From the NCBI GenBank assembly GCA_003427395.1, contig BFEA01000479.1, positions 141,713-166,917 of the forward strand: a stretch of DNA of 25,205 nucleotides, written 5' to 3'. The notes beneath the pieces were generated by a model. That model was given only the letters and a program-made list of their open reading frames with translations, did not search any database and had not been told where the DNA came from. Shown piece after piece: positions 9,245 through 19,643 of the stretch. Origin of the DNA: Chara braunii (Eukaryota; Streptophyta; Charophyceae; Charales; Characeae). A program made the translations under genes and the position numbers. How positions within the stretch are numbered: the stretch's first letter is position 1; every line of letters begins with the position of its first letter.

Positions 9245-9980
9245 TCCACCACTCGTCCGCTGTTTGCCGCTGCTTGTCCGCTCTCTGCCGCTGCTCGTTC
9301 ACCGGCTGCCGCTGTTCGCCTGCACTCGCTATAGCGCAGGTTAGCACCGTAGCCCGCCTCTCAGTTTATCCCGCATCCCCAGTCTCCAAGGTAAGCACTC
9401 ACCCCCCTCCTCTCTCTCTTTCAGCCAACCAACCGTCGTGACAGAGACAAGTACCAAGATGAACGCGAAGGCCATGAGCACAATGACAACCGGGGCTACG
9501 CTCGACGACAGATCACCGGCGTCTAAAGAAGGTTCCACTGGAAAACGCTTCGACAATAACGACCTCTGTTGAGAGTAACACTACGACCTCGATGTCGAAG
9601 AAGATGGTCACTATACCTTGGTGGTGACTACGAGGAGCATGGCAGGAATCAAAGCGCCGGTAGTGTTGGTACTTGGGCACAACTTGGTATCAGTCCTCGT
9701 TCCACTACTCACCAAATACGCAAATGAAAGTGAATCTTCCTCTACAAAGTGGGAAGATGCATTACCAGAAAGTCGCTCGCTGTCAGCCCAAAGAACGGGG
9801 AATGAATCCGCTGGTAGATCATGGAGGAATACACACTGTTGAAATCGCACGCGGCTATACTCAAAAGCGTGCAAAAACGTGAATGAATCTCCCGCAAGAA
9901 TACAGGTAGGTTCTTTTCCTCTCCATAACTTCTCCTCCCCCACGCAACCCATTTCGCTTGTCCAGAACAGGCCGCTGCCC

Positions 9981-10385
9981 AGATGCCAAATCTAGCGCGG
10001 CCAATCAATCCAGAATGGCCTAAAACCCCCACTTAGAATCTTTCTCTGCTCGATTCCATTGAGGAACGGGCAAGATACACACTTCTCACTCCCGTTTTCT
10101 CCTTCCCCGACACCTTCCGCGCGCAGCCCTTTTTCTTTCTAGCTCTTACCCCGCTGTCCTGCTACTAAAACTGATGCCAGATTCGGGTTCGCCCTACCCT
10201 AAAACCCCTACCTACCATCTCTCCCCGTCTGATTCCATCAAAGAACGAGCAGCCCATGTAACCTTGGCTCCCGCCATAGCTGTTCTCCCTCTTGCGGTCT
10301 TCTCCTCCCGTGCGCTGTCATGTTCCTCTCTACCTCCGTTCCCTGTCACCCCGCTCCCTTCCCCGGGCACCTTCCGTGCGCTTCC
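9981..10385 (+). repeat. Diverged tandem duplication, period about 180-190 bp
   Basis: The blocks at 9981-10123 and 10172-10385 share, in order, GATGCCA, CCTAAAACCCC, a GATTCCAT...GAACG(G/A)GC block, CTCCCG and CCTTCCCCG...CACCTTCCG(C/T)GCGC. Spacing grows along the alignment, so indels have accumulated. No gene is supported across 9.43-10.7 kb; several short frames overlap on the plus strand without a recognisable product. Confidence 0.5.
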
Positions 10386-10715
10386 TCCTGCTCGCGCTGC
10401 AGCTCCCTCACGCGTTGTCAACTGTGCGCTCCGAACTGCCCCGGGACGCTATCCTTGCCTCCCCAGGCAAGACTCCCCCCCGCGTCCGCTTACACCGTGC
10501 GCTCCCCTCCCTGCACCCGCGTGCCCCGACTCTCCCTTAATGATCCCTTGCTCTTTCTTTTATACCGTTCTTCCCCCTCATGCTCCCCCAGCGATCTCAG
10601 TTCTTCGTCCTCTCGCCAATCCCCACCTTCGTGAAGCTACCTTCGCTGGGCGCGACCGGTGTTCGGCTTCTGCGCTGTGTACGGGCCCTTGGTTACAGAC
10701 CTGGGACGCACTGGG

Positions 10716-11886
10716 CAGCAAACACGATAGTTAACAACTTCTCTTCCGTGGATCGGCCTGTACGTCGGGTCCAGATGCATAAGCTGCGTCAGGCAGCAAG
10801 TTCTTGGGCTGTACTAGACAGTTAACAATCTCAAAAATATATATATATATTTTCTTCAGTGGATCTGCCCGCACATGGTGTCCAGATGCATAAGCTTCGT
10901 CAAGCAGCAAGTTCTTGGGCTGTACTAGACTGTTAACAATCNNNNNNNNNNNNNNNNNNNNNNNNNNNNNNNNNNNNNNNNNNNNNNNNNNNNNNNNNNN
11001 NNNNNNNNNNNNNNNNNNNNNNNNNNNNNNNNNNNNNNNNNNNNNNNNNNNNNNNNNNNNNNNNNNNNNNNNNNNNNNNNNNNNNNNNNNNNNNNNNNNN
11101 NNNNNNCTGCGTCAGGCAGCAAGTTCTTGGGCTGTACTTGACAGTTACCAATCTCAAAAAAAATATTTTCTTCAGTGGATCTGCCCGCACATGGTGTCCA
11201 GTGCATAAGCTGCGTCAGGTCAGCAAGTTCTTGGGCTGTACTTGACAGTTAACAATCTCAAAAAAAATAAAATTCTTCAGTGGATCTGCCCGCAAATGGT
11301 GTCCAGATGCATAAGCTGCGTCAGGCAGCAAGTTCTTGGGCTGTACTTGACAGTTAACAATCTCAAAAAAAACTTTTCTTCTGTGGATCTGTCCGTACAT
11401 TGGGCCCAGATGCAGAAGCTGCGTCAGGCAGCAAGTTCTTGGGCTGTATTTGACAGTTAACAATTTCCAAAAAAAAATCTTCTCTTCAGTGGATCTGCCC
11501 GCACATGGTGTCCCCATGCATAAGCTGCGTCAGGCAGCAAGTTCTTGGGCTGTACTTGACAGTTAACAATCTCAAAAAAAATATTTTCTTCAGTGGATCT
11601 GCCGGCACATGGGGTCCAGATGCATAAGCTGCATCAGACAGCAAGTTCTTGGGCTGCTTCAGGCCGCGAGCTTGACAGTTAACAACAATAAAAAAAAAAG
11701 AACTCGTCTTTAGTGGATCTGCCGGCGCGTTGGGTCCAAATGCGTAAGCTGTGTCAGGCAGCTAGTTCTTGGGCTACATTTGACAGTTGACAATCCCAAA
11801 ACTTATTCTTCGTTGGATCTGCTTGTACACTCGGTCCAGACGCATAAGCTGCATCAGGCAGCAAGTTCTTGGGCTGTTTCAGGCAA
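10716..11886 (+). repeat. Tandem array of about 105-bp units
   Basis: At least ten units share the core CATAAGCTGCGTCAGGCAGC, AAGTTCTTGGGCTGT, TTGACAGTTAACAATCTC, an A-run of 6-9 bases, and TTCAGTGGATCTGCCCGCA, followed by a (T/G)GGTCC-like end. CAGATGCATAAGC-type starts fall near 10772, 10883, 11199, 11304, 11407, 11514, 11617, 11737 and 11837, giving periods of about 100-120 bp that vary mainly through the A-run. An assembly gap lies inside. The short frames within (ending LRQAASSWAVLDS) are translations of the unit, not genes. Position and structure fit a satellite-like or subterminal repeat; its function is unknown. Confidence 0.95.
10942..11106. other. Assembly gap of 165 N inside the tandem array
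   Basis: The run of N replaces one to two repeat units. The size may be an estimate from assembly, so the true copy number is unknown. Confidence 0.99.
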
Positions 11887-11889
11887 CCG

Positions 11890-12480
11890 AGCAGACCCCG
11901 GACTACATTGATACCGCAAGGTGATCCCATTGCTACCTTCAGTCATTCTTCTATCTTAACTTCCCCCCCCTTCCCCACGGATTCTCCGGGCCACCGCGCG
12001 GCGTCTGTCCCTCATCCGTCAGTCTTTGGGTCAGATCCTCAGGCACTTGAAATTTTTGCTGTCCGCACGCTCTTGCTTGCGGCCTCTGTAGTCCCCCCTT
12101 CTGTTACCTTCGCCAAGAGAAAAAAAAACGGGGCCTTCCGACCCCCAACTCTCCGGAACTCATCCGCCCCAGGCAACCATACGTCAGACCATGCAAAACC
12201 AAGCAACAAGAAACAGTGGTGGCACCTGTGTCAACCTTCCTGCGTAGCCGTTCGCCAACACTGTACGACCAACCGCCGATGCCTCGTCCAAACCTCCAAA
12301 AAACCGCGCCGGTAGCATGTCGTGTGGTATGGCCCTGTCGACCATCCAGAAGGCCCGAGTCGCAAAAGCTGGTACCCAATAACTATAGCAGAGACTTGTG
12401 GTAGAAGTAGTCGTTGCCGATGCCCGCTGATGGATCCTTCCACCGTCGTTATTCGACCCTCACCCTCACACGTCGTCACC
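11890..12480. other. No supported gene
   Basis: C-rich sequence between the tandem array and the LINE ORF1 fragment. A 148-codon plus frame (11869-12315) begins inside the last repeat unit and has no recognisable motif, so I treat it as chance. Confidence 0.5.
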
Positions 12481-12699
12481 CACCATCGCTGCTTCGCTCC
12501 AAACCCCAATGGATAGGAAATTAGGTATCCCCAAGCCCCCTCTTCTCGCCGTCCCTACACCATTCCCCCATACCTCACGCGAACCCCCCCGCATACGCCT
12601 CACAAACCCAAATTCAACCGAAACCCCCCAAGCATAAGTAGACAAACCCTGAAACAAGCGAAAATAACCAATCACATAGACACAAACAGACGCAAAAAC

Positions 12700-13464
12700 T
12701 GACAAAAAAAGGCCCGGCTGGTAGGCAGCCGCCCGACACCGTCGACGGTTTGCTTTCTTTGTCCTTCGGTGGGACCCATTCATCCGGGGGTCTGGTTGAA
12801 CCATATGGGTCACCCCTCCCTTCCCATGTCCAGCCCCTGGCCTGGCCCGTTTGGTCCATCCCTCGTAACCACGGTCTGCAGGGTACCATTTGTTGGGTCG
12901 GCGGTGGTCTTGGTAGAGTCTGCCTGTAGCTGGTCTCCTTTTATCAGGGTGCGAAGGGCAGGCTGTCTCTGTGCACAAGTGGCCGTAAGCCCTGCATTTG
13001 AAGCACCAAGGCCTGAATTTATGAGCTGTGTAGATTTGATAAACTTTCCCCCCCATTTTGTAGGGGATGATATCATCAATGGAGAAGGGCTGGTCCTTCG
13101 GTAGGTCCAGCGCCAGCATCAGGTAGTCATCCCGCTTTGCCACATAGGCTGGGAGCGGGTCAATAAAGTCAACTATGTTGAACTGCTGTCTGAATTCGTA
13201 AACAAAAGCCGCCTGTACTTCTACTGGGATATGTCTGAGTTCAACCCAGAAGTAGTCCGTCATTTGTTGTTCCCTTTTCTCCGCCGGAGTTTGCTTTTTC
13301 GGTTGCCATGGGTAGATACAGATGTCTGTCCGTTCCCATCTTAGCTTTTTCCACCCATCCATCCTCTGTTTGTCTTGTGTGAAGAGACTTAACACTGTGA
13401 AGACCGTTGATGTGATGGGTTGAATCAGGAAGAACTCCTTGACCGCTTTGGGGGTACCCTTCAT
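12700..13464 (-). pseudogene. LINE ORF1 central part: DUF4283-like domain and zinc knuckle
   Basis: L1 ORF1 proteins bind element RNA in the ribonucleoprotein particle. From 13464 this frame shows WVELRHIPVEV-like features of the DUF4283 fold found in plant LINE and zinc-knuckle proteins (residues about 72-82). A Cys/His cluster follows, CFKCRAYGHLCTETAC (residues 154-169, near 13005-12958), of form CX2CX4HX6C. The usual retroelement knuckle is CX2CX4HX4C, so the last spacing is odd, although a Cys at H+2 offers another ligand. A basic tail follows. Past about 12700 the frame stays open but the composition is no longer protein-like, which I take as the edge of the interruption. It is in the same frame as the upstream piece. 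Confidence 0.8.
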
Positions 13465-13485
13465 CTCCTCGAGTCTCCTGCATAT

Positions 13486-13971
13486 TCACTTGGTTTTGTC
13501 GTTGACTGACTTGTGGGCGGCCTCCCTGTGAAACAACCAATTTTTCGCATGTTTAATATAGGTCTCGTTCCTTTCTTCGAGCTTGTCCTGTGGATATGAT
13601 CGCATCATTGTCTTTCTTCCCCCTTGGTCCACCAACAAATTTTCCGATGGTAGAAGGAAGAGGGTAAGAAAATATGCTCGTGCCGACGAAAGGTTGCGGA
13701 GAGGGATTTGGAGGGTTTCTTCTGTCCCTGCTTGTGCACTTTGCAGATTTCGTTTGATCGTGAGGCTCTTTTGCTGTATTGTGTTTCGTACTCGCTGTGC
13801 CCACGTTGGGGGGAGCGCGTTCTCTTTCTTTCGTTGTCCGGTTTCGGTGTGGTGCACTTGTTTTTTACTCTCACAGCGCTTTTCCTCTTCTGTTAATATC
13901 TCCTCTTCCTCTTCGCTCTCCTCCTCTTCTGCCATATCAACTTCCTCCCGTTCTTCCCCAGGAGGTTTCAT
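13486..13971 (-). pseudogene. LINE ORF1 N-terminal part, acidic region
   Basis: This 161-codon piece starts with an acidic Glu-rich stretch (residues 8-32), then a basic linker and LPPTWAQRVRN, which resembles the short Trp-containing start of plant LINE ORF1 proteins. It ends at a TGA (13486-13488), but the same frame continues open into the zinc-knuckle part after seven codons, so the two are one ORF broken by one nonsense change. A competing frame (13804-13553) also looks protein-like (PLPSTIGKFVGGPRGKK), so at least one pair of frameshifts may lie between 13800 and 13550. Confidence 0.65.
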
Positions 13972-13974
13972 CTC

Positions 13975-15240
13975 CTAGTCAGCTTGTGAGTGCGAGGGGG
14001 CCAGGTCTAACCCCTTATTTTCCTTGAGCGTTTTGGGCCCTATGGCGGTTGTCCCTGGCAGGCCCGGCTATTGAAGATGGCCGAGCTGTGACATGTCGGG
14101 GGGGGAAACCTCCGCCGGGGTCGAGGTAGTTTGCTTATGGCTCTGCAGTGTTAGCAGTCTGCTTCCCGTCGGGCGTGAGTATGGGGACACAGGCAGATGT
14201 CTGTTTGTGTTGTGCCTCATCGCCCCCTGGTAGAAGATGAGGGAGCCGGCCCTCTAACCTTTCTGCGCTGCGTTTCCATTTCTACTGCTTCAGGAGCGAA
14301 TCAGCGGGTGTTATGTTCGTTGGCCTTGCCGTCACTTTGTTTATTATTGTTTTTATTTTTTGAGTGTTGTTGTTACTTTATTTGTTATTGTTTGCTGAAG
14401 TTAATTGTATTCTTCAGTCTTGTTTGTGCATTGTTTTTGTTGTTGTTGGCTGGGCGGACGAAACCCCAGGGCACCACCAGGGTGTAAGGAGATGGTGGGG
14501 TTTGGTAGGGGAGGAGGTTGGCAGGGGGTGGAGTGGATGATACCATCATGGTGTCTGAAGCTATCCTCTCACGCTATCTTTACGTTGACTCTTTGTGTCC
14601 CGATACCGCCTGCGTGCCTGTTCTTTCTTTTAGGGTCACGTTGACTCTTGCACCTCGCTGGCCTATCTCCCGGATCCCGCCTCGCTTCGAGTCTGCCTTC
14701 CTTTTTGCCCTGGCCACCTGCTCTTCCGGGTGTCCTTCGTTAGAGGTTCTTCCCTGGTTCTGTTCTGGTCACGTGCGTCGTTGTATCACTTCACCTTCTT
14801 CGCTCCACCTCCGGCCTTGCGCCTTCCCGGGCCCGCCCCCGTTGTCCCACCCGTCGTTTCAGCGCTCGTGTTCCTCTCTCGCTCTCACTACTCACTTGCT
14901 GCGTGTTTGGTTTCCGCCTTTGTGTGTCGTCGCGACTATTCTGGTGATGTCTTCCCTTCCCCTGTCCTCCCTTTCCCAATGCTCGCTCCTCTTCTGCTCG
15001 CCACAAGTGTCCGTTGTTCGTTGTACTATCCAGTGCCTCGCCGTGTTCTCCACCTTGGCTTTCTTCGCACTTCGGTATCGCCACAGACTTTCCTCACTCG
15101 ACTCTGCTGATAGCAGCCCTACGTCCCACGTGGCAAAAACGTGGCGGCCGCAAAGTCCCACGTGGAACCCCTTTACATAGGTCAGACCGCTACCCGTGTC
15201 AACTCGTGCCACGGTGTGGCCTGGCGCCCGATGTCCTACT
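13975..15240. other. Probable LINE 5' leader region and unassigned C/T-rich DNA
   Basis: This lies upstream (in minus-strand sense) of LINE ORF1 and may include its 5' untranslated region and internal promoter, but I see no defined 5' end or target-site duplication. A 220-codon plus frame (14518-15180) is Ser/Leu/Pro-rich with no motif and is probably chance. Two CCACGTGG palindromes (15126-15133 and 15158-15165) match the plant G-box core, but nothing shows they are used. Confidence 0.4.
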
Positions 15241-16560
15241 TAACTAAATTTTATTAAATCCTACTATTGATGAATTTTTGTCGAAGATCGCGTATTTATC
15301 CCTCTTCATCGATTTAAATTGATTTCTGATATTTATAAACGCCCACTCGATTTTACCCGAGTTTCTGGAATTTATTGAGTAAGTGGACCCGTACCCCCCT
15401 TCGGTGCTCAAGGACATTGGTGACATCGAAGGGAGGATCAGTTGCAGGTTCAGAACAGGCACGGTACTGGGCGTTTCGACGTTGGTATTTCCTGATACGG
15501 TACTCCAGTCCACTTCGGGACGGTTGCGGATCTCCTAATTGGCACCTGCGCGACACTGAGACAAGCCACTGCGGTTTGAAACAATTGTTTCAGGTACGGT
15601 TATTGGTTCGGCATGGCCTATTTGGAGTTCGGCAGAATTATCATGGGGCGCTGGCCGAGGGCTACCGGGCCCAAGCCTTCAGTACCAACTGAACCGCAGC
15701 TGCTGGTGGGGGTAACATTCCAGTTTTGTAGGCCCGGTGCTGCAGGTACGGGTGGTGCCAGCCTTCAGTTGTGAACAGGTACCACCAGCGGGGGATTGGG
15801 GTTTTCTCCCTGGCCTGAGGCCGCAGCCTTGGGGAAACATAGGGCAGACTTGAGGAAGGACGGGGACATTCGGGACTGGGGCGACCAAGGGGACCGGGGT
15901 GCGCTGGAGGGAAGTGACCAAGACGAGCAGCAAGCAACAACAACCATGGCTGCATGCTCGACCTTGGAAGTACGCAGGGTGCCGCCAGCCGAGACTATGG
16001 ACAGAGGGAGTGGGTGAGAGAGACGTTGGGCCCGTTCATTAGTTGTTGTTCCGCTGAACTCTAAACCAGTACATGACCCATTGAAATGCTCCAAATTGAG
16101 TTGTTGATTGATTGGTGGGCTCGCTGATCATGAAGCCGCTGAATAACTGTTGGTACATTCACACTTGGTGAAGTTTGCAGATTCACTTGTGAGAGTTTCA
16201 AGAACAGCGGTTCAGATTCTTTGGCTAAAACCATCAGTCCATACAAATGATGAAACATAGTCTCCAAATCTGTGGCTGGTGCGGGTTGAGACATATGCTC
16301 ATGAACCGGGAAAAACATCAGCCTACAACATTCGGAGACAAATAGGAGACAGGTACATATAGTCTATAATCTACCAAGACGTTGATGGCATCCTGCTAGG
16401 TATGAACTGACAGGATTTGGGTTGATTACTACTGTGAAAAGGGTAGAGATCATATGCGTGCAACATCAAATGGAACGCTGAATAGAAGTGCATCAGAACA
16501 CTTGGAATGTTGAGTGCATCAGCCATCCACTCCAGATGTAACAACGGCTAGGATAATATG
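15241..16560. other. Unique-looking non-coding stretch
   Basis: It starts with about 140 bp of AT-rich DNA (15241-15380) and then has mixed composition. The frames of 97-109 codons on both strands overlap one another and lack recognisable domains. No repeat family, RNA gene or element end was identified. Confidence 0.4.
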
Positions 16561-16688
16561 CTAGAGTAAACATGAGAGCGAAGAAGCCTGAGAGTGGGAG
16601 TGAAAGAGAGAGAGAGTGGGCGCGCATAAAGAGAGAAGGCCTACAGAGAGCGAGAGAGGGAATGGATGCGGGAGTGTGTGAGAGAGGA

Positions 16689-16930
16689 AGAGAGAGGACT
16701 TGCGCCGCTGAAATCAGGATCTTCAACAGTCGTTTCCTCGAATACAGCATAGTGGCACACGGCGAGCGAACAGGTATATTTATGCAAGTGAGTGAGTGTG
16801 TGAGTAAGTGAGAGAGGAGCCGCACTGCTGAAATCAGCATCTTTAACGGTCATTTTCCGGAATACAGCGCACAGTAGCACACATCGAGCGAGCGGGTCTG
16901 TCTGCGCAAGTGTGTGTATGTGTGTGTGTG
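16689..16930 (+). repeat. Two tandem 120-bp units with AG/GT-rich edges
   Basis: GCTGAAATCAG occurs at 16707 and 16827. Around it GAGAGAGGA, ATCTT(C/T)AAC, a TTTCC(T/G)(C/G)GAATACAGC block, GTAGCACAC-like and GAGCGA blocks align in both copies with a period of 120 bp. Each copy ends in a GTGAGTGAGTGTGTG-like run. Upstream, 16590-16700 is GAGA-rich with no clear unit. Confidence 0.8.
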
Positions 16931-16939
16931 TGTGAGACA

Positions 16940-17040
16940 GATAGACAGAGGGAGAGAGAGAGGGAGAGAGAGAGGGAGAGAGAGAGGGAGAGAGAGAGGG
17001 GGAGAAAGAGGGAGAGAGAGAGGGAGAGAGAGAGAGATCG
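16940..17040 (+). repeat. GGGAGAGAGAGA simple repeat
   Basis: About 8 copies of a 12-base GGGAGAGAGAGA-like unit follow a short GT run (16910-16933). The Arg/Glu-rich and Ser/Leu-rich frames over it are repeat artefacts. Confidence 0.93.
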
Positions 17041-17158
17041 AAAGAGAGGCAGAGGGACTTAGAACAGGCGCAGACAAGGGGAAACCAACTGTTTAATTAA
17101 AACACTACCCAGTGCTTTGAATGTCAAAGAGAAGAGGATCGATAAAACGCAAGTGACG

Positions 17159-17305
17159 CGGGATGTGCCATCACTGTTGATGAATAAGCCAGTTATTATC
17201 CGTCAATGAAATGTGACAGCGGGATGTGTCATTTCTGCTGATGATCGAACCAGTCATTATCCCTCAATGAAATGTGACATCGGGATATGTCATTTCTGCA
17301 GATCT
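17159..17305 (+). repeat. 61-bp tandem repeat, about 2.4 units
   Basis: CGGGATGTG starts at 17159 and 17220, and CGGGATATG at 17281, so the period is exactly 61. Each unit includes a CAGTTATTATCCGTCAATG-like block ending GAAATGTGACA; the third unit breaks off after CATTTCTGCAGAT. Confidence 0.9.
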
Positions 17306-17360
17306 ATGAAACACCCGCGGACGCGTCAGCAGGGCTGATCTCGGATGGCGTCCGCATATG

Positions 17361-17399
17361 TGGCCGCGTCCGCGGCCATCTTGGTCCGCGCCGCGGACC
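17361..17399. repeat. Two adjacent perfect GC-rich palindromes
   Basis: TGGCCGCG (17361-17368) pairs with CGCGGCCA (17371-17378) around TC. Four bases on, GGTCCGCG (17383-17390) pairs with CGCGGACC (17392-17399) around a single C. The surrounding 70 bp repeat GCGTCCGC/GCGGACGC several times, unlike the AT-rich flank that begins at 17400. Confidence 0.9.
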
Positions 17400-17441
17400 T
17401 GATTTTCCCGGAATTATATAATAGGTAAAATATATATATAT

Positions 17442-17474
17442 GGGGTTGTAGGGAATTTTAAGCCCTACAACCCC
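17442..17474. repeat. 12-bp perfect hairpin followed by a T-run
   Basis: GGGGTTGTAGGG (17442-17453) is the exact reverse complement of 17463-17474 around a 9-nt loop, and eight T bases follow on the plus strand. The layout resembles an intrinsic terminator, but in eukaryotic AT-rich DNA this is more likely a foldback or transposon end. The sequence from 17400 to 17690 is AT-rich with several A and T runs and no gene. Confidence 0.85.
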
Positions 17475-17715
17475 TTTTTTTTGTTTTGGAATCCGACTTT
17501 GTTTAGGATTTTTAAAAAATAAAAAATTAAATTGGATTTAAAGAAAATTAAAAATATATATATATATATAAAGAAAAGCAGGATTTTTTTTTTGTCATTT
17601 TTTATCATGAGATACTTGGTCTCTGAGTTGACCTGTATTTTTTTTTTTTGAAATGAATTTCTGTTTTTTGCACGGGTATAAATGAAAAAGGGGTTTGATT
17701 GATTAATTGATTGAT

Positions 17716-17842
<127 letters not shown>

Positions 17843-17859
17843 AGATGTGTGTGAACACA

Positions 17860-19120
17860 TAATATAAACGCCTCAGCACGTAACATCTACATGCTCCACC
17901 CCGCCATCACAGCACAGAATGCACTTCCATCAGAGACCCCGAATTATCATGCATGCTCACACCTGATTCAACCCGTCCATCCATACAGTGCATGCACAGA
18001 GTATGACGTTCCCAGACCTAGAGCATTCCCTTCATACCTCCTCAACAACAAGCTTCATTCCACACTTCCGGCAACTATTCATACTTCCAAAGAAAACGCG
18101 GTGACGACATCATCTAAAAGAGGTAACAAATCAACAGGCACAACCTTCAGACATTCATAGATACACACGATCAGAAGCAATGTATGCACATAAACGGGGG
18201 CAAAAGCACCAACCACCAATCGAGGGAGAGAACCCGTCGAACAGAGGGAATTGCAAGAAGTATTTAATCCGAGACAAAGATGAGGGAGAGGAAGAATCTA
18301 TTCACAGAGCACTTCTGCGATCAGACGAAGGTACCAATCTGGACCAATTGTAACTCCAAATATTCGCACGCACAGATATCGACGACCGCAACCCATGATT
18401 CCCGTTTGCACAATCCCCGAATATCAACTTTACACTCCCGTGAGCCCATCCACGAAAGGGCAGCTATACAACCACTATTCTCAACCTCCGCAACCATCAT
18501 ATCTAGCAACACAGTTTCCAAGATACGAGAACGCTCGCTATTACCAGCGCATTCACACAGTTTGACCTGAGTAGCGTTGTACACGAACCCTTACATACAT
18601 GCCCATCCACGCATATCTGTTGCCCTATGACACACTCAGCATGAGTGCTACCGAACTCCATCCCACTTAGCCAACTACATAGAGTTCTCTCATTAGTATT
18701 CGAACCATGATCCACCAACCCTGTTCAACGCCCTGACTCAGACCACGCATAAGCAGAGACGCCTCCTACCATCACTTGTTGCTCTTGTTGACACGACTAT
18801 CGGCATTATCCCTCACATTCATGCAGCATGGTTGAACCACAGGATTCCATACACCTAGCTCATCACCACATCACCTCCGAACATCACAAAAGCGTCCACC
18901 GGATTCGTTCCACACAAGTCACTCCAATCATATTACCCATCGACGCCGACTGCCGCCACATCTACTACTATACCCTCATGCCTTCACACAAGCCGCGAAG
19001 CACAACTACCCACTTAGTCACCGCTAGAGTGCCAAACGATTAGTGACAGCTCCTCGTAAGCTGGATTTCTCACATCTTCACACAGTCTCCTTAATCCCCT
19101 GGTGGCGACAATGAGCGATC
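17860..19120. other. CA-rich non-coding stretch flanking the PLE
   Basis: Both strands have only short frames (under 97 codons) without recognisable domains. The plus strand is rich in CA, CAT and CCA. This is the 3' flank of the Penelope-like element, which ends at about 19121. No clear target-site duplication with the other flank was found. Confidence 0.45.
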
Positions 19121-19643
19121 CCTCAGCCTGTCAGCAGCAAACATAGCCTAGATACAGCACATCGAACACGCATACAGACAATATCTACCCTTGGTCCATC
19201 CATAATCCAGAGAGAAGGACGAGATACAGTGAGACAACGATAATTTTCGACAAGCCTAGGAGGAAAAAAGAATGATAACGTAAGAAGAGACGAATAAGAA
19301 AGGGATGCACAAGTCACCCACCTGGGAAAATACCATATCGAAATCAACAGGCAACAATCCCCAGCCATTACGGGAAGAACACAGACGGAGAGGAGGAACT
19401 CAGAGTAGTTGGGACCCAGAGCGAAGGAACCATGTTGACGCCATCAACACAAAGGGACATCAACACAAAGGGACATAACAATGGTAAGTATACTGCTCAT
19501 ACCGTAACAACGCAAAATCCAAAACCACAGGTTCTCATGGTAAACCAAGATCACCATCATTACCACACTAATCACGGCTAGGGTGGTGGCAAACATCCTA
19601 AAGCTTTTCGCTAGCTTTGCCACGAGCATAGCTCATCAGAGGA
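19121..19643 (-). repeat. Left direct terminal repeat (pLTR) of the PLE
   Basis: It aligns colinearly with 24391-24924 at about 93-95% identity by eye. The two copies differ by point changes and two indels only: this copy has a 16-bp tandem duplication (19443-19458 and 19459-19474), and the other has 27 extra bases (24824-24850). The length difference of the aligned parts is fully explained by these two events. Homology stops at the 5' edge of the hammerhead (in minus sense). In minus-strand order this repeat follows the 3' region of the element, as in head-to-tail PLE tandems. Confidence 0.95.

Larger units (their letters stand above)
7860..12480. other. Interrupting segment inside the LINE, origin unknown
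   Basis: This roughly 4.6-kb segment separates the two parts of LINE ORF1. It contains five isolated ambiguous bases, CT microsatellites, a diverged duplication near 10-10.4 kb and a large tandem array with an assembly gap. No terminal inverted repeats, clear target-site duplication or transposase could be recognised. Short frames occur in both directions, and the longest (plus 10174-10734 and 11869-12315) look like chance translations of C/T-rich DNA. Its ends are placed only where LINE-like coding composition stops. Confidence 0.45.
4281..14000 (-). mobile_element. L1-type LINE, decayed and interrupted
   Basis: Minus-strand pieces occur in the order expected for one L1 element: ORF1 N-terminal and zinc-knuckle part (about 13971-12700), ORF1 C-terminal part (about 7806-6086), and ORF2 endonuclease, linker and RT start (6141-4281). 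About 4.6-4.8 kb of unrelated sequence (about 7860-12500) separates the two ORF1 parts. The reading as one interrupted element rests on order, orientation and complementary content; two separate truncated copies remain possible. The RT breaks off near 4299, so the 3' half is missing. That is unusual, because LINEs normally lose their 5' end, and it suggests a later deletion or rearrangement. Confidence 0.6.

Noticed and set aside
10174-10734. 186-codon plus frame rich in Pro, Ser and Ala
   Set aside because: C-rich DNA inside a diverged duplication, with two further overlapping open frames and no domain.
15126-15165. Two G-box palindromes as a promoter
   Set aside because: CCACGTGG twice in 40 bases is suggestive, but there is no gene, TATA element or transcript evidence to attach it to.
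14518-15180. 220-codon plus frame
   Set aside because: Ser/Leu/Pro-rich translation of C/T-rich DNA, no motif; overlapped by a second long plus frame and minus frames.
17159-17305. CTGATGA and GAAATG motifs in the 61-bp repeat as a second hammerhead
   Set aside because: GAAATG...CATTTC can pair, but no stem II closes between CTGATGA and GAAA and stem I is absent.
17442-17482. Hairpin plus T-run as an intrinsic terminator
   Set aside because: The window is eukaryotic and the hairpin sits in AT-rich non-coding DNA with no upstream gene.
18690-18720. GGTTCGAAT on the minus strand, resembling a tRNA or SINE B box
   Set aside because: No A box at a suitable distance and no cloverleaf or acceptor stem can be drawn.
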